Below, piece by piece: positions 45,124-55,134 of a stretch of 64,000 nucleotides of DNA (positions are counted from its first letter, which is position 1; every line of letters starts with the position of its first letter). The notes under the pieces were generated by a model that saw only the letters and a list, made by a program, of their open reading frames with translations, was not told the origin of the DNA and did no database searches. This stretch comes from Seiridium cupressi (lineage: Eukaryota; Ascomycota; Sordariomycetes; Amphisphaeriales; Sporocadaceae). A program made the translations under genes and the position numbers. The stretch lies in assembly GCA_036674765.1 (NCBI GenBank), contig JARVKI010000102.1:83808-147807 (forward strand). Direction: 5' to 3'.

Positions 45124-46210
45124 ATGTCGAAGAGCGGCCACCGCCTTCAGGATGAGGTAAGCGTGTATTGGTGGACGCAACCACATACGACTCACTACTG
45201 TCAATACTATCCACCTCCTGTGCTACGTCTATATGCATTTTGCGTTCCGATGTCTGCTAACACCCCGGGATTAGGGCTCCCGACTACAAGTCGTCACTGC
45301 AGGTGCAACTGCCGGCCTCATCTCACGCTTCGTGATCGCACCCTTGGACGTCGTAAAGATCCGTCTGCAACTCCAATCGCACTCCCTTTCTGATCCCCTC
45401 TCACACTCGGAGCTTGCGAAGGGCGCTCCGGTCTACAAAGGCACGCTGTCTACGGTCCAACACATTTTACGGAATGAGGGCATCACTGGCCTTTGGAAGG
45501 GCAATGTCCCGGCCGAGCTCATGTACGTGAGCTACGCCGCATTGCAGTTCACCACGTACCGGAGCATCAGCATGGCATTGGAGCAGATCGCGGGCGAGAA
45601 GGGCATGAACAAGAGCGTGGAGAGCTTCATCGCCGGCGCCGGCGCAGGAGCAACGGCCACCGCGGCTACGTACCCGCTGGATCTGTTGCGCACGAGGTTC
45701 GCTGCCCAAGGCACTGAGAAAGTGTACACCTCTCTGCTCAAGGCCGTGCGGGATATCCAACGTGACGAAGGCCCCAAGGGGTTCTTCCGTGGACTGGGTC
45801 CAGGTCTCGCACAGATCGTGCCGTTCATGGGGCTTTTCTTCGCCATCTACGAGTCGCTGCGGACTCCACTATCCCAGTACAACTTGCCCTTTGGAGGCGG
45901 AGATGCGACCGCCGGCGTGATCGCTAGTGTCATCGCGAAGACGGGAGTATTCCCGCTAGATCTAGTCAGAAAGAGAATTCAAGTGCAAGGGCCGACAAGG
46001 GCGAAATATGTGCATAAGAACATACCAGTGTATGATATGGGCGCTGCGAAAGCGATCAGGATGATTGTAGCCAAGGAAGGTGTCAGGGGATTGTATAGAG
46101 GGTTGACTGTCAGTCTCTTGAAAGCCGCCCCAGCGAGTGCGGTCACGATGTGGACCTATGAGCGTGTGTTGAAGATACTGACAGGGAAGACGCTAGAAGG
46201 AGGGAAGTAA
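45124..46210 (+). CDS. TPC1: Mitochondrial thiamine pyrophosphate carrier
   Basis: Exons 45124-45156 (11 codons, [11 protein letters not shown]) and 45275-46210, 322 aa. Three mitochondrial-carrier repeats are present, each with the P-x-[DE]-x-x-[KR] signature: [16 protein letters not shown] and PLDLVRKR, each followed by the G-x-x-x-x-[YWF]-[RK]-G motif (GLWKGN, GFFRGL, GLYRGL). The N-terminal [23 protein letters not shown] and overall length match fungal Tpc1, which imports thiamine pyrophosphate across the inner membrane. Other carriers with a similar layout (such as SLC25A16/42-like) are possible, but this N terminus is characteristic. The intron ends in a CTAAC branch and TTAG acceptor. 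Confidence 0.9.
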
Positions 46211-46856
46211 TTTGTATGATAAGGAAACGGAGCTGGAAGCTACGAGGATGACGAAATATCATTATAGACGGATGAGCTATGGCTACATCGGTATACCCCC
46301 GAATAGACCTACACATGGCGGCTGAAATAGTTGAAGTCCGCAATCGAAGACTAATACCAACCTCTCATGACCGGGCGATTCAATGAAGGTTTGTTATGTT
46401 TGGTCATAAATTTCAGGATATGCAGCGACAATGCTCAGATAGAGCAATTTTAGCATTCAACGAATAAATCCTTTTCTGAGATATGCTCTTCTTGCTGGTG
46501 GTGCCTTGACTTGAGACTGTCACAGCCCTCGCTGCATGTTCCGCCGTTCCATTTGCAGGACTGCACAGTCCAAATTCAAGAGCAATATAATCTCAACACA
46601 AGAAACAAGCAAGTTCGTGTTGATAATGTCGAGATGCCCAAGAGTTATGGGGTATGTTGATATCACTTTGCTTGCCCAGAGTTTCTGGTCTGTTAAACGG
46701 CTCGAAGACATTTTAGATCGAGGCAGACATAAGATGGTCACATACAGTGACGAACATAGAAGATAAGCTCTATTCGCTATGATACAAGGCATTAACAGCC
46801 TTTTACTTTCTATCATCACAGCCCTGTCACACCAACATACTACGCTCTCGGCTCGT
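46211..46856. other. Convergent intergenic region TPC1 / MIC27
   Basis: 646 bp between stops; no supported gene. Confidence 0.45.
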
Positions 46857-47753
46857 TTATTTTCCCTTCTTGACCCAGCCCTCAACGGCATCACGCGCAC
46901 TCGTGACCTTGTCACCGACGTACTGCCTTCCGATGTCGCTGTGCACCTTGGCCATATCTAAGCTCTTGAAAATGTTCTCCCTTGTCTTGATATGAGCCTC
47001 CGCAACCGCCGGGAACTTTTGCTCGTACTTCCAGAGCAGCCCGCTAACGTTGTTCATCGTGACGGGGATGACCAGCCATCCAGCACCGATACCGAGAGCC
47101 AGCGGCACCGAGGCGCGCAGCAGAATGTTCCGGTTGCGGCTGATGATGGTGCCGGCCATGCCTGCAACGAGGACGTATACAAGGCCTGGCATCAGCTTCT
47201 CGCCGCTCTCACGTGGTGGGGCCAGCGAGGCGACGGTCTGCGTGAACGACTTCTCGAGGTGGAAGGCCTGGTCCATGCCCGAGTTCACAGCATCCTCGGC
47301 GCGCGTGGCATGCTGGTACAGGAACAGGCGGGCTCGACCTATTTGCACGGCCAGGCGGTCTGTTGGCGAAGGTCCCCGGTTCGCTGGCTTGGTCTCTGCC
47401 GCTGGCGACTCGGGTGAGGAGACCTGTGGAATGGTGTCTGAGAAAGGCGAGGGCGCAGGGCCCCGGGTTTTGGGAAGCGGGATCTCGAAGTCGTCGTAGA
47501 TTGGCTTCTTCGACTGCATTGACGCTGTTAGTGGCTGAGTAGCACATTGATACATTGTAGGCCGCCGGGTCTCGTACCAGATCTTCCGGGGCTTCTGCGA
47601 ACGCGACCGAGGGAATTAGAGCTCCTCCGGCGAGAGTTGCGGCCATGAAAGGCGCAGCGGCACGCTGTGTAAGCCTTGTCAGTATCTTCGTAACTCAATT
47701 GGCTTTCAATTGGTGATGAGACATACCCGTCGTAGCAGCACTCGCGCAGCCAT
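46857..47753 (-). CDS. MIC27: MICOS complex subunit of the Mic26/Mic27 (apolipoprotein O) family
   Basis: Minus strand, exons 47753-47727 (9 codons), 47664-47578 (29 codons) and 47513-46857, 256 aa. The N terminus MAARVLLRR-RAAAPFMAATLAGGALIPSVAFAEA looks like a mitochondrial presequence with a hydrophobic stretch. SKKPIYDDFEIPLP follows, the conserved entry to the ApoO domain, then a Pro/Ser-rich linker. The ApoO core has VQIGRARLFLYQHATRAEDAVNSGMDQAFHLEKSFT and two membrane segments, PGLVYVLVAGMAGTIISRNRN and ASVPLALGIGAGWLVIPVT. This family shapes inner-membrane cristae junctions with Mic10. It is divergent from OCT1 across only 291 bp. Mic26 versus Mic27 cannot be separated. Confidence 0.9.
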
Positions 47754-48044
47754 GTTGTGCTCAATTGCTGGTTGAGGATGGTGTGTTGGTCGGCGTTCCC
47801 AGAGTCGGACGTCAGAGCAGTCCCAAATCCTGGCTCAAGCTTGTGATGTACCTTTTTTGCGGCTAATCTCGGAGCCGGGATTTTTTTCTGGGGCAAGCTC
47901 TCCAGCAGCCTTGCCTTCGGCCTCGACAACCTTTTGGAATCGCAGAGCATCTCTCCTTTGAATTACTTGTCCGCAGCTTTGGTTTTCGTTGGCATTGATG
48001 TGATCCACCCTCTCGAATATGCGAGCTTAAAGTGCCCGCGCAGC
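47754..48044. promoter_or_regulatory. Bidirectional promoter between two mitochondrial genes (MIC27 / OCT1)
   Basis: 291 bp hold both 5' leaders. No specific factor site is claimed. Confidence 0.5.
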
Positions 48045-50450
48045 ATGATAAAAAGTGTCAAATCGGGTCTTTGGACCTGCTCACGGTGCCTTCGCCAGGC
48101 CTCGCAAAGGCCCCTAAGCCCGCCGCGTCGGCGCTGGCTTACAGTGGCTTCCGGCGCAGCTCCCCAGCACAAGTTTGACGCCGCGAGTCTGCCTGTTGAT
48201 CATGGCGACCCGAGCACGAAGCACGATGACTCGCTTCTACGGCAATTATTCGATTCCCCCCAGACCTTCAGGGACTTTGCGCCACCCTCGAGCCGAGCGA
48301 TCCACGGCGGCAACGTGGGGCTCTTCAGGAACAGGTACCTGACCTCGCCGGAGGGCTTCTTGACCTTTGCCCAGGACAATTTGATGAAGGCACATAGGCT
48401 CGTGCACAAGGTTCTCAAGGCCGCGACAGTAGAAGAATACAAGGCTACAGTCCGGGACCTGGACAGACTCAGCGACCTGCTTTGCAGGGTGTTGGATGTC
48501 TCCGACTTTGTGAGAGTCACACACCCGGACGACAGGATTCAAGCTGCGGCTTCGCAGGCATGGGCGCTCGTATACCAGTATATGAACGAACTGAACACAA
48601 CAACGGGGCTATGCGATCAACTAGGGAAGGCACTGGAGACTCCGGAGGTGCGCTCGAGCTGGACGGAGGAGGAGGAGACGGTGGCACTCCTTCTTAGACA
48701 GGACTTTCTCAAATCCGCCATACATCTCCCAAAGGAATCCAGGGACAGATTTGTGGTTCTGTCGCAGCAAATCAGTGAGCTGGGCTCGACTTTCGTTGAC
48801 CACATGGCCCCTGAAAAACAAACGATCACTCTGCCAAGCAGCAATTTCCAAGGCATGGATCCTCGTCTGGCTCGCACGTATGCGAGATTCGGGCGTGTAC
48901 ATCTACCGACAATGTCACCCGAGGCTACTGTCGCTCTCAGGAGCGTCCTCGACGAAGACACCCGGAAAGAGATCTACCAGGCCACGCGGACCGCTTCGAC
49001 CAGGTCTGTCGAGTGTCTAGAGACACTACTGTCATTGCGTGCCGAGCTGGCCGAACTGGCAGGCTTTCAGAGCTATGGCCAAATGGCCCTGAGGGACAGG
49101 ATGATGGCCAAATCACCTGAATCCGTTCATCAGTTCTTGCTCTCCCTTGCTAAGCAGAACGCCGGTTTTGTGGAGCAGGAAGTCAGAGATCTCCTGGCTG
49201 CAAAAAACCAGAACCCCCATACCTCAAGTACGGGAACCCTCCAACCATGGGACAAAGATTACTACATGGAGACAATACGGAGGGGTTTGAGGTCGCGCAG
49301 GCGAGACAGCGACACCTTATCCTCCTACTTCTCCCTAGGAACGGTGATGCAAGGTCTATCGAGGCTATTTACCAGACTTTATGGTATCAGGCTTGTACCA
49401 CGCGACACACTGCCGGGAGAAACTTGGCATCCGGACGTCAGGCGACTGGATGTGGTTTCTGACACAGATGGCCACGTCGCAGTCTTATATGTCGATTTAT
49501 TCTATAGGAGCGACAAGTCGCCGAATCCCGCGCATTTCACAGTGCGTTGCTCGAGAGAGATATCGCAGCAGGAGATTCAGGAGGCGGCAGCAGAAACAGA
49601 AGCAACATCCCTGGAAGAGGCCATCGACGCTGCCAATGACGGAATGCATGTCTCGCAGCAATCCGGCACAATCAAGCAGCTGCCAACGATTGCGTTGGTG
49701 TGCGATTTCCACCACGAGAGGAAAGCGAAGAATCAGCCAGCGCTTCTGGACTACTACCAAATGGAGACACTCTTCCATGAGATGGGACATGCGATCCACT
49801 CCGTTCTAGCCAGGACGTCGCTGCAAAATGTCGCCGGAACCAGATGCGCAACTGACTTTGCCGAGTTGCCATCAACACTGATGGAGCATTTTTGTGCCGA
49901 CCCTACTGTGCTAGCTCTCTTCGCCAGGCATTACGAGACAGATGAAGCCTTGCCGTACGAGCTAGTTGCGGAGAAGCTCGGTGTCTTCAAACGTTTTGAA
50001 GCTTCAGAACGCGAAAACCAAATTGTTCTAGCAATGTTAGATCAGGAGTATCACTCCTCGAAACCTACTCGTGCAGATTTCGATTCTACCGCCGTCTACC
50101 ACCAACTGCAGCGCGAACATGGAAGACTCCCACCAGACACCCCCGGCACAAGATGGCAGGGCTTTTTTGGACATCTGTTCGGCTACGGCAGCACTTACTA
50201 CAGCTACCTGTTCGATCAGACGCTATCAGAACGAGTCTGGAGAATTGTCTTCTCGGCCGGCCAGAACGGCGGTGCTCTGGACAGAGCCAATGGCGAACGG
50301 CTGAAGGAGAACCTCCTCAAATGGGGCGGCAGTCGTGATCCCTGGAGGTGCCTCTCGGATGCGCTGCAAGATGAGCGCCTGGCCAACGGCGATGAGAAAG
50401 CCATGGCTCTGGTCGGTAGCTGGGGTGCCAAAGTTGGCCGCCATGATTGA
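48045..50450 (+). CDS. OCT1: Mitochondrial intermediate peptidase (M3 metalloprotease)
   Basis: Single exon, 801 aa. The ATG at 48045 gives MIKSVKSGLWTCSRCLRQASQRP, a basic, Ser/Arg-rich presequence; the frame is open farther upstream (47934), but that stretch lacks a presequence character. The M3A family layout is clear: NVGLFRNRYLTSPEGFLTFAQ at the start of the mature part, RHYETDEALPYEL, and the zinc site HEMGHAIH with His578, Glu579, His582 and the third ligand Glu607 in DFAELPS. GHLFGYGSTYYSYLFDQ near the C terminus is the conserved substrate-binding loop. OCT1 removes eight residues from imported precursors after MPP in the matrix. No key residue is missing. Confidence 0.96.
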   Translation: MIKSVKSGLWTCSRCLRQASQRPLSPPRRRWLTVASGAAPQHKFDAASLPVDHGDPSTKHDDSLLRQLFDSPQTFRDFAPPSSRAIHGGNVGLFRNRYLTSPEGFLTFAQDNLMKAHRLVHKVLKAATVEEYKATVRDLDRLSDLLCRVLDVSDFVRVTHPDDRIQAAASQAWALVYQYMNELNTTTGLCDQLGKALETPEVRSSWTEEEETVALLLRQDFLKSAIHLPKESRDRFVVLSQQISELGSTFVDHMAPEKQTITLPSSNFQGMDPRLARTYARFGRVHLPTMSPEATVALRSVLDEDTRKEIYQATRTASTRSVECLETLLSLRAELAELAGFQSYGQMALRDRMMAKSPESVHQFLLSLAKQNAGFVEQEVRDLLAAKNQNPHTSSTGTLQPWDKDYYMETIRRGLRSRRRDSDTLSSYFSLGTVMQGLSRLFTRLYGIRLVPRDTLPGETWHPDVRRLDVVSDTDGHVAVLYVDLFYRSDKSPNPAHFTVRCSREISQQEIQEAAAETEATSLEEAIDAANDGMHVSQQSGTIKQLPTIALVCDFHHERKAKNQPALLDYYQMETLFHEMGHAIHSVLARTSLQNVAGTRCATDFAELPSTLMEHFCADPTVLALFARHYETDEALPYELVAEKLGVFKRFEASERENQIVLAMLDQEYHSSKPTRADFDSTAVYHQLQREHGRLPPDTPGTRWQGFFGHLFGYGSTYYSYLFDQTLSERVWRIVFSAGQNGGALDRANGERLKENLLKWGGSRDPWRCLSDALQDERLANGDEKAMALVGSWGAKVGRHD

Positions 50451-51458
50451 TAGTGAGGCTGTAAGTACCTCAGCTTTGTTAAGATACGGTGTTCGAGTAG
50501 TAGATTTGCATGACATGTAAATTATCCATGTTGTATAGACTAGGTCGAATCAGAGATAGATGGTGATATAAAAGACAGTCGATAATCATGAATGATGTAC
50601 ATAGTACCCAATAGCCAATGCAATCCCATACGAGGCTCGACCGGACGTGCCCAGATGCAATCTAGCTACACAACCAATGTTTATTTCCTACCCGATCACA
50701 AAACACATCAGTGCTTCCAGTAGCACACCCAGATGCTCTTCCCTTGAATTGCTTCACGCTGCGATGAATCTAACTACCAGACTCTCAAGCTAGTAATGGC
50801 CCTTCGATCCGCCAGTCTCGAGTTGTGCCTCGCTAAGCCCCTTTCAGCCGTGCCAGGCACAGATACGGGCTGCGTCCAATGCATGAATACCGGTATTGCT
50901 GACGCCAAGGCAGGGCCAATGCAACGGAAGCACTAAATAAAGCCTACCTAAGAAATGGTGCGGCTGTGCGGCGCATTCTTGGTGATAAGATGCATTCTAG
51001 CCCTTCTCGAACCTAATCGCTCCCTTTTTTTCTAAGTCATTTCAAGCTTGTCTGCGACCGGGCGTAAAGTGCAGGATTTTGTGTTTGCTATCAAACACAT
51101 ACTACTACAGCTCACCAACTACCACGCAAGGGAGTACGAAAAGGTCTGGATTGATGGGTTGTCTTGGGCTGTGACTGGAGGTTTTCCCATCGACCGGGTT
51201 TCTCGGTTACAGGATTTGACGGTTAATTCAAGGTCAGCATTGAGCTTCGAAGGGCGAGGGCCAGGAAACTGGTAGGACGTTGAAGGAATATAAAAGGCGG
51301 CATTGGGCCCTTCACAGCAGGCTGATTTACCTTTGGGAAGGTGACAGCTGCGTCTTCTTACGGCAAACATTGAGGGTCATCTTGATACCTATATCCATCT
51401 CCATCTCGGAGGCTTGCATACCTACTCTACCCACAACTGTACCAGGCGCCGATCCAAG
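50451..51458. other. Intergenic, about 1 kb
   Basis: No supported gene. The last 200 bases before 51459 are C/T/A-rich leader-like sequence. Confidence 0.45.
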
Positions 51459-51995
51459 ATGCTAAACGCACTATTCCTCGGCAAATGGCTGACAAGCCTC
51501 CTCGTCGGTCTACTGGCCATTACCATATTCGCACCAACCGCCGCAGCCGGGCTCCAGATATATAACGCGTCCAGTACTTACCACTACGCGGGCTGCTGGA
51601 ACGAGACCACAGATATCGCACAATCCTCGGGGGAACGCGCCCTTCCTGACGTATCGCTGGAACAGCCCGGCACCATGACCGTAGAGGTCTGTCTGGATTT
51701 CTGTGCGCACAACCAGAGCTCGTCTTACAAGTACGCTGGGCTCGAGTACAGCCGGCAGTGCTGGTGTGCCAACAGACTGAGCAGTCTGAGCACGCTTCTA
51801 GACGATTCCGCTTGTGATACGCAATGTGATGGCAACAAGACGGAAGCATGCGGCGGCTCATTGAAGTTGAGTTTGTACAACATCACGACAAGTGGTGGGG
51901 CAAGTGCAGCTGGAAGGCTCAGAGAGCAGGTCTGGAGTCTGGGTTCATTCATAGGGCTGGTTCTGGTTACCGTTGCCGTAGTTGGGTTCTTGTGA
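51459..51995 (+). CDS. WSC-domain cell-surface protein, likely GPI- or membrane-anchored
   Basis: Single exon, 178 aa. The ATG at 51459 gives MLNALFLGKWLTSLLVGLLA, a signal peptide cut near APTAAAG. Residues 42-140 form one WSC domain: YHYAGCWNET, ALPDV, MTVEVCLDFC, YAGLEYSRQCWCAN, SACDTQCDGNKTEACGG and SLYNIT, with eight conserved cysteines. After a short Gly/Ser/Ala linker (GGASAAG, a possible GPI omega site) a hydrophobic tail SLGSFIGLVLVTVAVVGFL reaches the C terminus with no cytosolic domain. Multi-domain WSC proteins sense wall stress; this short form lacks the Ser/Thr stalk and cytoplasmic tail of Wsc1-3 sensors, so it is more likely a wall-bound or secreted glycan-binding protein. Confidence 0.88.
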   Translation: MLNALFLGKWLTSLLVGLLAITIFAPTAAAGLQIYNASSTYHYAGCWNETTDIAQSSGERALPDVSLEQPGTMTVEVCLDFCAHNQSSSYKYAGLEYSRQCWCANRLSSLSTLLDDSACDTQCDGNKTEACGGSLKLSLYNITTSGGASAAGRLREQVWSLGSFIGLVLVTVAVVGFL

Positions 51996-52423
51996 GGCAT
52001 TTGCTAGTCGTGGTTCATGTGATAGCCGGGAATATTATGTACATACGAGATAATGCTAGTCATGATAGATTTGTGTGCTCATGTCACTAGGCCAACGCGA
52101 TTCCAACAAATGAGATCTCATATTCTTTTGACTATGAGCATGGCAACCGCGAAAGGACATTAGCACTACAGTCTGGTCGAAATACCAAAATGAAGCACGA
52201 ATCAATGATGGGGCCTCCTGTTTAGAGCTTTGGCGCGCAAGCAGCGCCCCGAGCTTCTGCCGCTAGCTGATCCAATCACAGGCTGGACTGGCCAATCGGT
52301 GCAAGGGTCGCGGGTCGCTGCTCTCCCTTTGGAAAAAAAAGTTCAAGCTTCGCGCGACATCGTCCTCGAGCTCCTAGATACTGGAGAACCACTGTCGACT
52401 TCTTTCACCGCAACACACGCACA
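51996..52423. other. Intergenic, 428 bp
   Basis: Nothing recognised; contains the promoter of the next gene. Confidence 0.4.
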
Positions 52424-53402
52424 ATGTTCAAGCCCAGATTAAGGATACCCAGGGTGAGCCTGCCACGGCAGCGCCCGGCGCCTCTCTTCCGCCGAGACTT
52501 GCACCAAGTCCCCTATCTCCATATCCCCGGTTCACCAGCCACGGAGGGTATTGCAGGCTTGCTATCGGAGGATGGTTTCAACCTTGCCTATACGCAATAC
52601 ATGCAATTTGCAATCGAGAAGCTCAATGCTCTCACTGCAGGTAAGTCGGCGGAGGCGCGACCGAGATTAGCCCCTTCAAGGCCTCTAACAGTCAGCAGGG
52701 ACCGATCTCGAGCAGATGCCGACAAGAAATATCATCAGCAAAACGGCACGAGAGCCTTCGCAAGCCCCTATCTTCAACTACGCCTCCATGGTGCACAACA
52801 CACACTTCTTTTTCGAGAACCTCAAGCCGAGGGAGGAGCCGAAGGAGGAGCTGCAGGCCGATGCTACGGACCCACCAAATCCGATACCAGAAAAGCTCAA
52901 GGTTGCTCTTGAGGGCTCGTTCAGTTCCATGGAGACCCTGCGCCTTGAGATGAGCGCAATTGCCAACGCCATGTTTGGTCCGGGCTTCGTTTGGCTCGTC
53001 AAGATCCGCAAGCTCAACGAGTACCGCATTCTGACGACGTACCTGGCTGGCTCGCCGTACACTGATGCGCATTGGCGCCGCCAACCTTTCGACACCAACA
53101 CCATTGAAGGCCCAACCTCGGCAGAAAAGACAGGCTATGCAAGCGAGTTCTTTGGACGGTCAGCGCTTGGCGCCGGTGCTGATAATGGCTCCCAGTGGGC
53201 AAAGAATAACGCACCTGGTGGTATTGATGTCACCCCAGTGCTCTGTCTGAATACTTGGGAGCATGTGTGGCTGAGAGACTATGGCATCGGCGTTGGTGGT
53301 TATGGAGGCAAGAGGTTGTACATTGAGAACTGGTGGAACTGTATCAACTGGGAAGCAGTGATGGAGCATGCGCAGCTCAAAGACAGGGATCTCAAGGTAT
53401 GA
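52424..53402 (+). CDS. Superoxide-dismutase-like mitochondrial small ribosomal subunit protein (mS42/mS43 type)
   Basis: Exons 52424-52640 and 52699-53402, 306 aa. The N terminus MFKPRLRIPRVSLPRQRP is basic and presequence-like. The rest follows the Fe/Mn superoxide dismutase fold: HQVPYLHIPG, FNYASMVHNTHFFFENL, SFSSMETLRLEMSAIANAMFGPGFVWLV, and near the end VLCLNTWEHVWLRDYG with YIENWWNCINW. The metal ligands of true SOD are only partly kept; the first His site does not follow the usual pattern. This fits the degenerate SOD-like proteins of the mitoribosome (Rsm26 or Mrp1). Which of the two it is cannot be told here. An alternative acceptor three bases earlier would insert one residue. Confidence 0.85.
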
Positions 53403-55134
53403 TATAGCGAAAGAGGCCATGTTGAGTCATTAGTCGAAGCTGGGGTGTAAGATAGATATGTGCGAGGTAGATGCATCTCGGTAAATGGGCTCGTGATATA
53501 AGGGAATGTGTATTATCTCTGTACTATACACGACCACTGCCTGCCACACTTCTCCATGGGAGGGCTGATCACAGCCTGCAAATATGGCAACCTTCATATC
53601 TATAGAAATGAACATTTTGCTAAGCATCGAAATGACAGGACAAATATCAGCATGAATTGGTGGAATTCGAGTAGTGACCTTGATCATCTTGGCATTAGTC
53701 TCTTTGCCAAAACTCGACATTACATTATTGTTGCATATCGTTACATATTATAGAAAGAGTTCAAGTAGTCGATTACAATATTCTCTAGGTATTCCTCAAA
53801 TATACGATGTCACAATACATACTACCAAATTTCGTACTCGCAAACGCCTGTCTGATGTCGAAGAACTAAAGTCACCCAATGAACCTTTTTCCCATCCCCA
53901 TGATCTTTTTAAAACAACGTGATGAAAGTCTTGGGATTCTAACTCTCTGTGGGCCCTGCCGCCGCTTCCGTCTCTTCAAACGTTGTCCCCATTGGCGGCT
54001 CTTGAGGTATAAATGAATTTGGCCACGGGGAGTTGATGTTCCATATCAGCGGGAGTTTTCTGCTTTCTTTTGCACTGTTATCGAGCCATTGCGACCTAGT
54101 GACGGAGGGAGTCAAAGATGGCAAAGCGGGGATGGGCCACTGCGAAGCTTGACTTGCCCGGCTCGAAGTCAATCCCGGCCACTTCATGAGCCTAGAGACG
54201 GCTCTCCAGACTGCAATGGAAGCAATAGGGCAACGGTATGGCTGTACCGCCACAGGGTGAAGTCGACGACTGACTGGCAGAACTACTCTCCCTCTAGGTG
54301 TGCGGCGAGGATCAAGCCATGTTCTTGGGTAACCTCACGAGGAGTGGAGATGACGTCTGGTCAAGGATCCGGCCATATCCAACTATAGATAGATGAGGCA
54401 GCATTCAAAAAAAAAATTTAAATAAATGAATAAATAGGAATTCATTATTGTAGAAAATGTAGGCTATGTGATAGGGTCGGGTAGCCGGGACCTATCAGAT
54501 ATTTTATACCCGAGCATTTGCATGGTGATTAATGGCTGATGTGTATAAGAAATACTGCCAAAAGTACTCGGACACCTAAGGACTAGTTAGTTTCTAAAAG
54601 ACTCCAAAGGCAAATTACGGTTTGCCATAGTAACGAATAAACTGTTACATTACAGTGTTCTCGTTGACAATGGATCAAGCAAATGGAATCTCTGTTGCGC
54701 GCTGGTTCTGCTCATAGCTGGAAATAAGTTTCAGGCCATGTTCCACTTTTTGCTTAACTTACGTATTGCTACGCCGACACTGGGACATTCTGACAATAGT
54801 ATACATTGAAAGAGTTGTTATCACTAAGAACCAAACGGAGTGAACATTGAATTTGATATCAATTTTTTCTATTTTATAAGGAGTGTGGTGATGCTGACTT
54901 ATGGTTTAAAACCCCAATGCCAATGCTGGCTCGCTCCCCTATTCGTCTAAAACAACTCGCCCAAATAAATCAAACGGTATCTGCTCAAAGTGGTATCAAG
55001 TATCCTTCCCATGCAACACAAACGCAAATTTTGCGATGCTACCAGGGCGTAAGTATCAACATAGCCTGCCCAGGTAAACATCCAAGCTATATAAACCAGA
55101 AAAGCAAAATCATGGACCGTCGTAAAAGCGACTG
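53403..55134. other. AT-rich intergenic region with a possible transposon terminus fragment
   Basis: 1.7 kb, AT-rich mainly 53450-53930 and 54390-55120. No gene. A TGCCAAAAGTACTCGGACAC segment (54556-54575) resembles Tc1/mariner inverted-repeat tips, but no partner end or transposase frame is seen. Confidence 0.4.
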
